Origin: DTEX01 sp038820405
Lineage (GTDB): Archaea; Thermoproteota; Bathyarchaeia; Bathyarchaeales; DTEX01
Assembly: GCA_038820405.1 (NCBI GenBank)
Contig: JAWAXL010000001.1
Location: forward strand, 13,813 to 77,812
DNA length: 64,000 nt
Reading direction: 5' to 3'
The notes under the pieces are model-generated. The model ran no database searches. It worked only from the letters and a program-made list of their open reading frames with translations, and was not told the DNA's origin. The stretch's first letter is position 1; every line of letters starts with the position of its first letter. Shown here in pieces: positions 16,548-25,313 of the stretch. A program made the position numbers and the translations under genes.

Positions 16548-18671
16548 ATGCCAATTTCTTTTATCCGTAAAAGGGATGGCCGTATAGTTGAGTTTGATCC
16601 AACGAAGATCACTAATGCAATACATAAGGCTATTGTGGCTGTTAAGGGTGAGGATGGCGAATTGGCCGCTAAACTCTCAGCACAAGTCATCGCTATATTA
16701 GAGGAGAGATTCAAGGATAGGATGCCAAGCGTTGAAGATGTACAAGATATTGTTGAGCGGGTTTTGATAAGGAATGGTTATGTTACAGTCGCCAAGGCAT
16801 ATATACTCTACAGGCACCATAGGACTGAACTTAGGGAGAAAAAGAAGCTCTTGGGTGTAACGGACGATCTAAAGCTATCGCTGAATTCAATAACGGTTCT
16901 GGAACGGAGGTACCTCCTAAAGGATGAAACTGGAAGGGTTATCGAGACACCATCACAAATGTTCCGTAGGGTTGCCAGAGCAATAGCTAAGGTTGATCTC
17001 CTACACGATAAGGGTGCAGATATAGAGAGAGTTGAAGAGGAATTCTATAGGATTATGGCTAACTTAGAGTTCCTACCGAACTCACCGACACTAATGAACG
17101 CTGGCACAGAGATAGGTCAGCTCTCAGCCTGCTTCGTCCTACCAATTGGAGATTCCATAGAAGAGATATTTGATGCGCTAAAGTACATGGCGTTGATACA
17201 TAAATCTGGTGGTGGAACGGGCTTCTCGTTCTCAAGGCTTAGACCAAAGGGGGATGTTGTTAAGTCCACTATGGGCGTTGCTAGTGGGCCTGTCTCATTT
17301 ATGAAAATCTTTGATGCTGCAACTGAGGTTATTAAGCAGGGTGGTAGGCGCCGTGGTGCCAATATGGGTATACTTAGGGTCGATCACCCAGACATAATTG
17401 AGTTTATCACGGCTAAGGAGAGGGAGGGCGAGCTAGCGAATTTTAACATATCCGTCGCCGTTACAGATGAGTTCATGGAGGCGGTTGAGAATGATAGATA
17501 TTATAGCCTAATTAATCCAAGGAGTGGAGCGATAGTTAGGCGATTAAGGGCTAGAGACGTTTTCGATCTTATGGCTACGGCGGCGTGGAAGACTGGTGAC
17601 CCGGGACTGATATTTATAGATGAGATTAATCGGAGGAACCCAACGCCTCATGTCGGCATAATTGAGAGTACAAACCCATGTGGTGAAGTTCCACTATTAC
17701 CCTACGAGAGCTGCAATTTAGGCTCAATAAATTTGTCTAAAATGGTTAGGAACGGAGAAACTGATTGGGAGAAGCTTAGGCGGACTGTTAGAACGGCAAT
17801 TCACTTCCTAGATAACGTTATAGATGCCAATAAATATCCTATACCGCAGGTTGAGACTGCCACGAAAGCTAATAGGAAGATAGGTTTAGGTGTTATGGGC
17901 TGGACTGAGATGTTGATAAAGCTTGAAACACCCTATGACTCTGAGGAGGCTATCATGATGGCTGAGAAAGTCATGAGCTTCATATCAGAGGAGGCTAGGA
18001 AGATGTCTGTAGAGCTAGGGGAGATAAGAGGCTCATTCCCAAACTTTCCTGGGAGCATATGGGAGAAGATGGGCTATAAGGCCATGAGGAATGCAACCGT
18101 GACGTCGATAGCCCCAACTGGAACAATAAGTATTATCGCTGGAACATCTAGTGGAATAGAGCCTTTATTTGCCATAGCCTTCGTAAGGAATGTCATGGGG
18201 ACGCATCTTTTTGAGGTTAACCCAGTCTTCGAGCAGAAAGCCAAAGAAAGAGGATTCTATAGCACAGACTTGATCTCAAAGGTTGCTAGGACTGGTTCAG
18301 TTCAGGGGTTAGATGAGGTCCCATCTGACGTGAAGAGATTGTTTAAGACCGCCCTTGAAATATCACCTGAATGGCATGTGCGGATGCAGGCAGCATTCCA
18401 GAAGTATGTGGATAATGCCGTTGCGAAGACCGTTAATCTGCCCCCAGATGCAACTGTAGAGGATGTGAGGAGAATATTTATGATGGCTTGGAAGCTTAAA
18501 TGTAAAGGTATAACGGTCTACAGGTATGGGAGTAAAGCCCAGCAGGTTCTCATAATTGGTGGTCTTACAACGCCAAGCACTCTTAAAACGACGCCACATA
18601 TCCCACCACCATACACTCAAGCACCAGAAGAATATGCTGGTGAGTGCCCAACTGGAGTATGCCTATACTAG
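16548..18671 (+). CDS. nrdJ: Adenosylcobalamin-dependent (class II) ribonucleotide reductase
   Basis: 707 residues. It reduces ribonucleotides to deoxyribonucleotides with a B12-derived radical. An N-terminal ATP-cone (IRKRDGRIVEFDPTKI) is followed by the ten-stranded barrel with NSPTLMNAG, SACFVLP, NPCGEVPL, NLGSINLSK and SIAPTGTISIIAG. The C-terminal GECPTGVC tail supplies the mobile cysteine pair. ATG at 16548 is preferred (GGGG eight bases upstream); an upstream TTG at 16494 adds an unlikely hydrophobic leader. No NrdB-like radical subunit gene is adjacent, in line with class II. Confidence 0.9.
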   Translation: MPISFIRKRDGRIVEFDPTKITNAIHKAIVAVKGEDGELAAKLSAQVIAILEERFKDRMPSVEDVQDIVERVLIRNGYVTVAKAYILYRHHRTELREKKKLLGVTDDLKLSLNSITVLERRYLLKDETGRVIETPSQMFRRVARAIAKVDLLHDKGADIERVEEEFYRIMANLEFLPNSPTLMNAGTEIGQLSACFVLPIGDSIEEIFDALKYMALIHKSGGGTGFSFSRLRPKGDVVKSTMGVASGPVSFMKIFDAATEVIKQGGRRRGANMGILRVDHPDIIEFITAKEREGELANFNISVAVTDEFMEAVENDRYYSLINPRSGAIVRRLRARDVFDLMATAAWKTGDPGLIFIDEINRRNPTPHVGIIESTNPCGEVPLLPYESCNLGSINLSKMVRNGETDWEKLRRTVRTAIHFLDNVIDANKYPIPQVETATKANRKIGLGVMGWTEMLIKLETPYDSEEAIMMAEKVMSFISEEARKMSVELGEIRGSFPNFPGSIWEKMGYKAMRNATVTSIAPTGTISIIAGTSSGIEPLFAIAFVRNVMGTHLFEVNPVFEQKAKERGFYSTDLISKVARTGSVQGLDEVPSDVKRLFKTALEISPEWHVRMQAAFQKYVDNAVAKTVNLPPDATVEDVRRIFMMAWKLKCKGITVYRYGSKAQQVLIIGGLTTPSTLKTTPHIPPPYTQAPEEYAGECPTGVCLY

Positions 18672-18930
18672 CAGAAAAATCATTTATTAAGCTCGATGAG
18701 TCATATTATTGATGAAGTTATAGTCGCTTCATCCAAGATATACTTTGATGCTAGTCGCCAAAAGGAGATTGAGATTTAATTGCCCATTTATCGAAGAAGA
18801 TTAAAATTAGGAATAGAATAAAGGTTTGAGATGCTGAAAGGTGAGTCAATCAATAATATAGAGCCGAGCCAATATTAAGAGTGGTTAACAGAGATCTAGA
18901 ACCATGTAAAAGATGGAGGGGGAGGTAATT

Positions 18931-19512
18931 TTGAAGTATAAGGTTGGTAAGGGAGATGCGTTAATAATAATTGACGTTCAGGTAGACTTCTGTCCAGGAG
19001 GAGCATTACCAGTCCCAGACGGCGACAAAGTAGTTCCAGTCCTTAACGAGTACATTAGGAAATTTGAGGCTGCCAGCGCACTTATTGTCGCCACTAGGGA
19101 TTGGCACCCGCCAAACCACATATCTTTTAGGGATCAAGGAGGACCCTGGCCACCCCACTGTATCCAGGGGACCAGGGGTGCTGAGTTTCATCCAGATATA
19201 AGGCTTCCAAAAGGAACAATTATAATTTCTAAGGCTACTGATCCATTCAAGGAGGCGTACTCTGGGTTTGAGGGAACGGACTTAGCTACTAAGTTGAGGG
19301 GGGCTGGTATTAAGAGGGTCTTTGTAGGGGGTTTAGCCACGGAATACTGTGTCAAAAGTACTGTTTTGGACGCCATAAAATGTGGCTTCGAGACATTCCT
19401 CTTGAAGGATGCCGTAAGGGGGATAGATGCAAATTCAGGGGATATAGAAAAGGCTATAAAAGAGATGCTTGAGGAGGGCGCTAAAGATATAACTCTAGTG
19501 GAAATAGAATAA
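18931..19512 (+). CDS. pncA: Nicotinamidase
   Basis: 193 residues, isochorismatase-fold nicotinamidase that converts nicotinamide to nicotinate for NAD salvage. The catalytic Asp is in DVQVDF, the metal-binding pair is DxH in RDWHPPNH, and the nucleophilic Cys is in TEYCVKST, preceded by the cis-peptide region GGLA. I take TTG at 18931, since GGGGGAGG lies five to six bases upstream; the ATG at 18913 has no ribosome-binding site. Confidence 0.9.
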   Translation: MKYKVGKGDALIIIDVQVDFCPGGALPVPDGDKVVPVLNEYIRKFEAASALIVATRDWHPPNHISFRDQGGPWPPHCIQGTRGAEFHPDIRLPKGTIIISKATDPFKEAYSGFEGTDLATKLRGAGIKRVFVGGLATEYCVKSTVLDAIKCGFETFLLKDAVRGIDANSGDIEKAIKEMLEEGAKDITLVEIE

Positions 19513-19839
19513 GATTCAAGAATTCATCTCTCTTGTTAATTGTGGAGATAAATAGATTTGTGAAATCCTGAAAAATAATCATGGTGTAGATGTCTCTCAC
19601 ATCTTTCTTTTAGAAATCAAAAGCGAAATCTCTAACCCTTACTCAATTTTTATGCAATATTTTAAACATTTTATCATATTAACGGAACCTATCCTCTCCC
19701 CGCTTCATATAACAGCTGAAAATCGTCTCTGAAAAATAAATAGCCAAAAAATTTCTCTTAGCATCTAAAGAGTTGGGAATTTGGTGAATAATTGTGAGAA
19801 AAGCGTTGGCTTATTGAGTTGCTTATGAAGATAGAGGAG
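19513..19839. other. Intergenic region before the VapBC remnant
   Basis: No gene recognised; A+T-rich sequence between pncA and the decayed toxin-antitoxin remnant. Confidence 0.4.
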
Positions 19840-19856
19840 AATTGTCTAGAAAGGGT

Positions 19857-20170
19857 TTAAGATCCAGAGGATTCGTTTGTAAGCTGCGTTATTCCGTGCT
19901 TCCTAGAGATCTCAAATGCGTTGACCAGATACTTCACCACGGATTTATGACTGATAAAGGTTTCTCTTCTACTAGATCTAAGAATTTTTATGCCAGATCT
20001 AGTGTTATCACGCCTTCTGGGATAATCTTTCTTCCCCCATTCATCCTCACGAATAAAATATTTGATCAAAGTTGAGGAGTCAATAACCCTCTTCTCTCAT
20101 AGATTTCTCGGAGGAGCCTGCTTTACTCAGCTTCGCATCCTTTAAAAGAATATCCAATTTTAATCATCAC
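19857..20170 (-). pseudogene. Decayed VapBC-like toxin-antitoxin remnant
   Basis: Read on the minus strand, 20086 onward gives VIDSSTLIKYFIRE, the usual opening of PIN-domain VapC toxins with the first acidic residue. After a frameshift the sequence continues IIPEGVITLDLA, and after a further shift LVNAFEISRKHGIT, both typical PIN segments, before the frame degrades. Upstream (about 20095-20165) one frame reads like a VapB antitoxin tail (KLSKAGSSEKSMREE) with stops. Several indels and stops show the locus is dead. It rests on pattern resemblance only. Confidence 0.45.
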
Positions 20171-20389
20171 CTTCCATGCTAACTCCCTTTAATATTTTCT
20201 GATTAGCCCGCCTACATCCAAGCTACATTATTCTAAACAGCTTCTTGATTACTTCTCTAATCCTAGTACTGATCACAATACTCGTAAACGCAACTACAAT
20301 TATAACCGTTAATAAATCATAAACATTCCCGTTTACATAAAATAAAGAAAAAAAAGCTCTTGGAAGGAAAAAGATACCGGTTAAAATTT
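20171..20389. other. Spacer before tRNA-Ala
   Basis: No gene seen. It lies between the toxin-antitoxin remnant and the 3' end of tRNA-Ala and includes poly-A at 20341-20355. Confidence 0.4.
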
Positions 20390-20467
20390 TGGTGGACCGG
20401 GCGGGATTTGAACCCGCGACCTCCTGATTGCAAATCAGGCGTTCATACCAGGCTGAACTACCGGCCC
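20390..20467 (-). tRNA. tRNA-Ala (TGC)
   Basis: Minus strand from 20467: acceptor GGGCCGG, D-arm GTTC...GAAC, anticodon stem CCTGA with loop TTTGCAA and TCAGG, T-arm CGGG-TTCAAAT-CCCG, acceptor CCGGTCC, discriminator A at 20393. The G3:U70 wobble of the acceptor stem, the identity element of tRNA-Ala, is present. No intron. CCA is encoded (20392-20390). Confidence 0.93.
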
Positions 20468-20666
20468 AACACTAAATATCCTCTGGGATACCTAATCATT
20501 AAATTTGCTATATATTCCTTTCCTTCTCTAATAACTAATATTATTAGGCTTCAATCAGATATTGTTTACAATAGGTTGTGAGGTTAATCTTCTTTAGAAA
20601 ATTTAAATATTGTTGTATATCTATTAATTCTATCTGAAGTCTTAATAAAGCGAGGAGATGTTGAGG

Positions 20667-20945
20667 ATGCATAAAGACCAGGTTATTGGTTCTATAATCT
20701 TGATCGTCTCAGTTATAATTATAATAGTTTATATCTGGCTAGTCTTCTTCCCTCCATTGGCTGGGGTGGATTTATTCCTCCTTAAGCTCACTGGCGCCGT
20801 CGCTATCGCTGGAATATTCGCCATACTTGGCTGGATAGGGTATACATTTGCAACAACGCCACCTCCAAAGCCCATAGAAGAGATAGAAAAGGAAATAGAG
20901 GGTGAGATTAAGAAGGCAGAGGGCCAGAAAGAAGAGCAAAAATAA
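20667..20945 (+). CDS. Conserved small two-span membrane protein
   Basis: About 92 residues. Two hydrophobic helices (about 8-30 and 39-63) are followed by a proline break (TTPPPKP) and a charged, probably helical cytoplasmic tail rich in Glu and Lys. The ATG at 20667 is preferred because GAGGAG ends nine bases upstream; an ATG at 20658 abuts that site. I recognise the pattern from other archaeal genomes but know no function. It stands alone between tRNA-Ala and the broken Hsp20-like gene. Confidence 0.7.
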   Translation: MHKDQVIGSIILIVSVIIIIVYIWLVFFPPLAGVDLFLLKLTGAVAIAGIFAILGWIGYTFATTPPPKPIEEIEKEIEGEIKKAEGQKEEQK

Positions 20946-21079
20946 TTTTCTCTATTTTTACTTAAACTATCTTTACCTTCCACTAATTATTTCAGGAGCA
21001 AGTGCACCAAAACTGGATTAAAAGTTTTGAGTTGAGATCTACAATTCTCAGTAACTTAAATGTAAAGGTTTTGCTAGTC

Positions 21080-21319
21080 CTACTCTATTGGAATTGGCTC
21101 CCATTCACCGCCCTTCCTTGGAAGTCTTATTCTAAGGTGTCCTTCCCTATACTCAACCTTAACATCTTCCTTCTTTAGATATCGTGGGATTCTCAGCGTC
21201 AAAATAATTTCATCAGCAGTTCTTTCTATATCGATTCAGTGGGGGAGCAGCCACTCAAGATCACCTATGCCAAAGCCAAAGGGACCTATACGAATGAAAT
21301 GACATGGCAATTTCCTCAC
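21080..21319 (-). pseudogene. Hsp20-like small protein interrupted by TGA
   Basis: On the minus strand a GTG (21317-21319) opens a frame that reads HFIRIGPFGFGIGDLEWLLPH, TGA, then IDIERTADEIILTLRIPRYLKKEDVKVEY...RIRLPRKGGEWEPIPIE and TAG at 21080. The second part is an Hsp20/alpha-crystallin-like beta-sandwich. The single in-frame TGA (21232-21234) could be a CGA-to-TGA mutation. No SECIS-like hairpin is evident downstream. It is either a recent pseudogene or a sequencing error. Confidence 0.55.
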
Positions 21320-21484
21320 CCCTAGATTATGCTCCCCACAAAATAAATTATTATTAAGGCACAATAAAAACTAATCTCTCACCCTACTTTTTTTTAATAC
21401 TACACACAAAACACTTAAAAAGGTTAAAAGAGAAATGAAAAATGGGAAACTAGATGGTAGGAGAAAAAAATATAACAAGGGAAT

Positions 21485-22720
21485 TTAGGATTTTGCAAAC
21501 CTCTTTGCAGCCTCTTCCAGAGCTACTACGCCTGGCAGTTTCCTGCCCATTAGGAATTCTATTAACGCTCCACCAGCCGTACTTATATAACTCATTTTAT
21601 CAGCTAGCCCTAAACTCTGAACTGCAGCTATGCTATGTCCACCACCGATTAGGGTGAAAGCTCTTGAGGAGGCCATAGCCTCGAAGAGCTCCTTAGTTCC
21701 TTTCCTAAACTCTTCCTTCTCAAACACTCCTGGTGGGCCGCTGAAGACAATCGACTTAGCCTTCATTATTAGGTCCTTATACCTTTCAATAGTCTTAGTT
21801 CCAATGTCATATATTGGATAATTTGTCGGAAGATCCTTTAAGGTTATTTCTCTTCTTTTACCCTCAATCTCAATAGCTAAATCTATGGGAGTCTCGATTC
21901 TGCCGGGATATTTATTTATTAATTCCTTTATTCCTGGAATGAGATCTAGCAACTTATTCTTCTCAAGCATCTCCATATTTGGCTTCCCAAGGTCATAACC
22001 CTTAGCTACGAGGAATAAGTGGCCAGTTATTCCAGCTGTTAGAACATAATCGGCAATATTATTATCCAGTACATACTTTGATATTCTGAGCGAATCGTCA
22101 GCCTTAGCCCCGCCAAGTATATAGAGACATGGCTTCTCCGGGTTCTCCATAACTTTGGCAAGAGCCTTCAGCTCTCTCTCCATAATCCTCCCAGCGGCGC
22201 TTGGAAGGACAACAGTAAAGCCAACTATTGAGGCGTGGCCCCTATGGGCTGCGGCAAAAGCATCGTTAACGAAGAGGTTTGCTAGTGGCGCAAGGTTCTT
22301 GACCATCTCGGACTTAGCGTGCTCCTCAGGAGGCGCATCCTTAGCCTCTTTTGGGAAGTTTCTAACGTTGTCTAGAACGAGTATCTCACCACTCTTGAGA
22401 TCCCTTATAGCCCTCTGGGCTTTCTCTTCGAAGACATCATTCACATATTTGACTGGTTTACCCAGAATCTTACTCAGTATCTCAGCATGCTGTTGGAGTG
22501 GTATGAAGTCTGGATCACCCGGCCTTCCCTGATGGGCTAATATAACGACCTTAGCGCCCCTCTCCGATAGCTCCTTTATGGTGGTCTCACCATGAGCCCT
22601 AATCCTTGTATCATCAATTATCTTCTTTGTCTGCGGATCAACTGGTGAATTGAAATCAACCCTAACAAGAACAACCTTATCCTTAACATCAAAATCATCT
22701 AAAGTTAAAAATTTTGGCAT
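21485..22720 (-). CDS. pgk: Phosphoglycerate kinase
   Basis: 411 residues, transferring phosphate between 1,3-bisphosphoglycerate and ADP in the cytosol. Family motifs are VLVRVDFNSP near the N-terminus, LAHQGRPG, NVRNFPKEA, NDAFAAAHRGHAS and the C-terminal SGPPGVFEKEEF with GGGHS. The length is normal for archaeal PGK. The ATG (22718-22720) follows GGAGGGGGA. It lies 69 bases downstream of the GAPDH gene on the same strand, so the two enzymes of this glycolytic step form an operon. Confidence 0.95.
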   Translation of the reverse strand: MPKFLTLDDFDVKDKVVLVRVDFNSPVDPQTKKIIDDTRIRAHGETTIKELSERGAKVVILAHQGRPGDPDFIPLQQHAEILSKILGKPVKYVNDVFEEKAQRAIRDLKSGEILVLDNVRNFPKEAKDAPPEEHAKSEMVKNLAPLANLFVNDAFAAAHRGHASIVGFTVVLPSAAGRIMERELKALAKVMENPEKPCLYILGGAKADDSLRISKYVLDNNIADYVLTAGITGHLFLVAKGYDLGKPNMEMLEKNKLLDLIPGIKELINKYPGRIETPIDLAIEIEGKRREITLKDLPTNYPIYDIGTKTIERYKDLIMKAKSIVFSGPPGVFEKEEFRKGTKELFEAMASSRAFTLIGGGHSIAAVQSLGLADKMSYISTAGGALIEFLMGRKLPGVVALEEAAKRFAKS

Positions 22721-22789
22721 ATCTCCCCCTCCAATCCTAGATTTTATGTTAAGGAAAAATTAAAAGGATATTTATGTTTTGTTCGTTGA

Positions 22790-23812
22790 TTAGAGGAGAC
22801 CAGCTTTCTTGCCGATTAGTCTCACTACATCAACTAGTCTACAGGAGAAGCCCCACTCATTATCGTACCATCCAAAGACCTTGACGAGGTTTCCACCAGC
22901 AACCATTGTGCACTGCCCATCAACTATACAGGAGTATGGTGTATGATTCACATCCACCGAGACGATCGGATCTTCGGTATACTCTAATATACCTTTAAGT
23001 GGGCCTTCAGCAGCCTTCTTGAAGGCTTCATTCACCTGCTCCTTCGTAACATTCTTCTCTAAGGCAGCAGTTAAATCACATATCGAAACGTTTGGAACTG
23101 GAACCCTAAGGGCTATTCCATCGATTCTACCTTTAAGCTCGGGCCAAACCATCGTCGACGCCCTAGCAGCGCCAGTTGTTGTCGGTATAATATTTAGAGC
23201 TGCAGCCCTAGCCCTTCTCAGATCCCTATGCACCAAGTCTAGGACCCTCTGGTCGTTCGTGTAAGCGTGAGCCGTCGTCATCAAAGCCGACTTAATGCCA
23301 AAATTCTCATGTAGCACCTTAACCATTGGTATAACACAGTTTGTTGTACATGAAGCATTCGACAATATTACATGTTTATTATGATCATATTGGTCATGGT
23401 TAACTCCATAGACTATTGTTATATCGGGTTCAGTTGCTGGCGCCGTGATGAGAACTTTCTTTGCTCCAGCCTGAAGGTGCTTTGAGGCATTGGCTCTATC
23501 AGTGAATAAACCAGTGGACTCGACAGCTAAATATACTTCCATGTCATTCCAGGGGAGCTGAGCAGGATCTCTCTGCGAAAGAACCTTTATTTCCTTGCCA
23601 TTAATCACAAGGCTGTCGCTCTTAACCTCAACTGTTCCCGGAAACTTGCCGTGTACCGAATCATACTTTAGTAGGTGTGCAAGAGTCTTCGCATCAGTTA
23701 CATCATTTACGGCAACAACATCAATGTCTTTCATTGCGCCCATTTCAACAATGGCCCTGAAGAACAACCTGCCAATTCTGCCAAAACCATTTATCGCAAC
23801 ACGTATAACCAT
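22790..23812 (-). CDS. gap: Glyceraldehyde-3-phosphate dehydrogenase, bacterial-type
   Basis: 340 residues. NAD-binding INGFGRIGRLFFRA opens the protein. The catalytic Cys is in SNASCTTNC and the catalytic His in MTTAHAYTNDQ; GWYDNEWGFSCR is near the end. These are class I (bacterial/eukaryotic) signatures, not those of the usual archaeal class II enzyme. The ATG at 23812 has GGGTGG just upstream; a longer start at 23851 would run through the TATA-like ATTTATATATTT (23825-23836). The partner pgk follows. Transfer from bacteria is likely in origin; the direction of flux is not shown. Confidence 0.93.
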   Translation of the reverse strand: MVIRVAINGFGRIGRLFFRAIVEMGAMKDIDVVAVNDVTDAKTLAHLLKYDSVHGKFPGTVEVKSDSLVINGKEIKVLSQRDPAQLPWNDMEVYLAVESTGLFTDRANASKHLQAGAKKVLITAPATEPDITIVYGVNHDQYDHNKHVILSNASCTTNCVIPMVKVLHENFGIKSALMTTAHAYTNDQRVLDLVHRDLRRARAAALNIIPTTTGAARASTMVWPELKGRIDGIALRVPVPNVSICDLTAALEKNVTKEQVNEAFKKAAEGPLKGILEYTEDPIVSVDVNHTPYSCIVDGQCTMVAGGNLVKVFGWYDNEWGFSCRLVDVVRLIGKKAGLL

Positions 23813-23911
23813 ACTAACCACCCTATTTATATATTTTCGATAATTCCACATTTATTAATTTTTCTTAACATTGACGTTAAATGTTATGCTTAAATTCCAT
23901 GGTACTTGATC

Positions 23912-24301
23912 TCAAATATTTTTCACTTCCATACCTAAGCTTTCTAGGAGCTTGGCTATGAAGCGCCTATGACAATGTCTGATATTTCTCTCCCTGCACA
24001 TGAATGCAACCACCCCTCTTTTGGCGATCTCAATTAGTGTATTAAGGCCATCTTTAAACTTCTGGGTCTCCATATATTTCTCATAGCCTTCCCTAATAAA
24101 GCCGCCTAGACTCTCACCAAGAAAAATATACTTTATTCCATTTTCCTTCAAGGTTTTCTCTAAGTTTTCTCTGCTAAATTCTACATTGCTGCTTTTTGGA
24201 AAACGCCTCACGTCAACTACTACAGTAATATTGTTCTTCTTTAGAAGATTGATGAATTCGGTGATTGTTCTACCCCAATAACCTATACTATAGATGACCA
24301 T
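23912..24301 (-). CDS. DUF488 family protein
   Basis: 129 residues, the small DUF488 family. The opening IYSIGYWGRTITEFINLL and the C-terminal CRERNIRHCHRRFIA (the family's C...CHR motif) are clear, and VVDVRRFPKS contains the conserved DVR. The biochemical role is not established. A GAGGCG six bases before the ATG supports the start. It is transcribed divergently from prs. Confidence 0.85.
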   Translation of the reverse strand: MVIYSIGYWGRTITEFINLLKKNNITVVVDVRRFPKSSNVEFSRENLEKTLKENGIKYIFLGESLGGFIREGYEKYMETQKFKDGLNTLIEIAKRGVVAFMCRERNIRHCHRRFIAKLLESLGMEVKNI

Positions 24302-24411
24302 ATGAGCGCCTCGTTAAACATATTATCATAGAAGAATAAATAGAAAGGATTAAAGCGGAGTCTCATTTAATTCTTGATGTGCTGTAATAGTGGATCTAGG
24401 GGGAATGTTAT

Positions 24412-25305
24412 TTGAGGGTTGTTGGTGGACCATCTTCCCTAGATTTAGCCAGAAGGATAAGTGAGCTCCTAAATGCCCCGCTAGTCGACGTTAGAATGAA
24501 ACGTTTCCCTGACGGAGAATTCTACTTTAAGTTTGAGGAGAACATTGCTGGAGAGCACATCATAGTTGTACAGAGTCTGGAGTCCCCGCAGGATATACAT
24601 TCCATGGAGTTATTTCTAATACTGCATACCATGAGGGATCTCGGTGCGGAGACAATCAGGGTCTTCATCCCATATCTCGCATACAGCCGTCAGGATAGAC
24701 GGTACCTTGAGGGCGAGTGCTTAAGCTCAGCTGTAATAGCTGAGACAATTGAGAATTTAGGTGCTGACGCCCTATATACTATTGACGTACATAATGAAAG
24801 GGTTCTAAAAATGTATAAGATTCCAGTGTATAATTTAACTGCCTCCGGCGAGCTGGTAAGATATTTTACCGGAAAGGGACTGAGGGATCCAGTTATTATA
24901 GCCCCTGATGATGAGGATATGGCTAAGAGGAGGGCTCAATATGCCGCTAGGATACTTAATGCCGATTGGGATGCCCTAAAGAAGAAAAGAGACCGCTATA
25001 CGGGGGAAATAGTAACTTTCTCAAAGGAATTAAATGCCCGTGGCAGAGACATTATTATAATAGATGATATAGTGAGCACAGGTAAGACTGCGGCAAACGC
25101 CGCAAAGATACTTAAGGAGCAGGGTGCAAGAAGAATATTTCTTGGGGCATCACATCTCCTACTCATGGGGGATGCTGAGAAAATTATTATGGAGAGTGGA
25201 GTTGAAGAAATAGCTGGGACAGATAGTATTATAAATAAATATGCAAAGGTTTCTGTAGCCCCTATATTTGTAAGAGCCTTAAGTGGAGAAATAGAGCAAT
25301 TATAG
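24412..25305 (+). CDS. prs: Ribose-phosphate pyrophosphokinase
   Basis: 297 residues, making PRPP from ribose 5-phosphate and ATP for nucleotide, His and Trp synthesis. It carries FPDGEFYFK, YLAYSRQDRRY (flexible ATP loop), IDVHNERV and the PRPP-binding IIIIDDIVSTGKTAAN. The length is typical of archaeal class members. It starts with TTG at 24412, with AGGGGGA about ten bases upstream. It converges on the DNA polymerase gene. Confidence 0.93.
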   Translation: MRVVGGPSSLDLARRISELLNAPLVDVRMKRFPDGEFYFKFEENIAGEHIIVVQSLESPQDIHSMELFLILHTMRDLGAETIRVFIPYLAYSRQDRRYLEGECLSSAVIAETIENLGADALYTIDVHNERVLKMYKIPVYNLTASGELVRYFTGKGLRDPVIIAPDDEDMAKRRAQYAARILNADWDALKKKRDRYTGEIVTFSKELNARGRDIIIIDDIVSTGKTAANAAKILKEQGARRIFLGASHLLLMGDAEKIIMESGVEEIAGTDSIINKYAKVSVAPIFVRALSGEIEQL

Positions 25306-25313
25306 CATTCGAC

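Noticed and set aside
18696..18779. 27-codon frame after the RNR gene
   Set aside because: No ribosome-binding site and too short to support.
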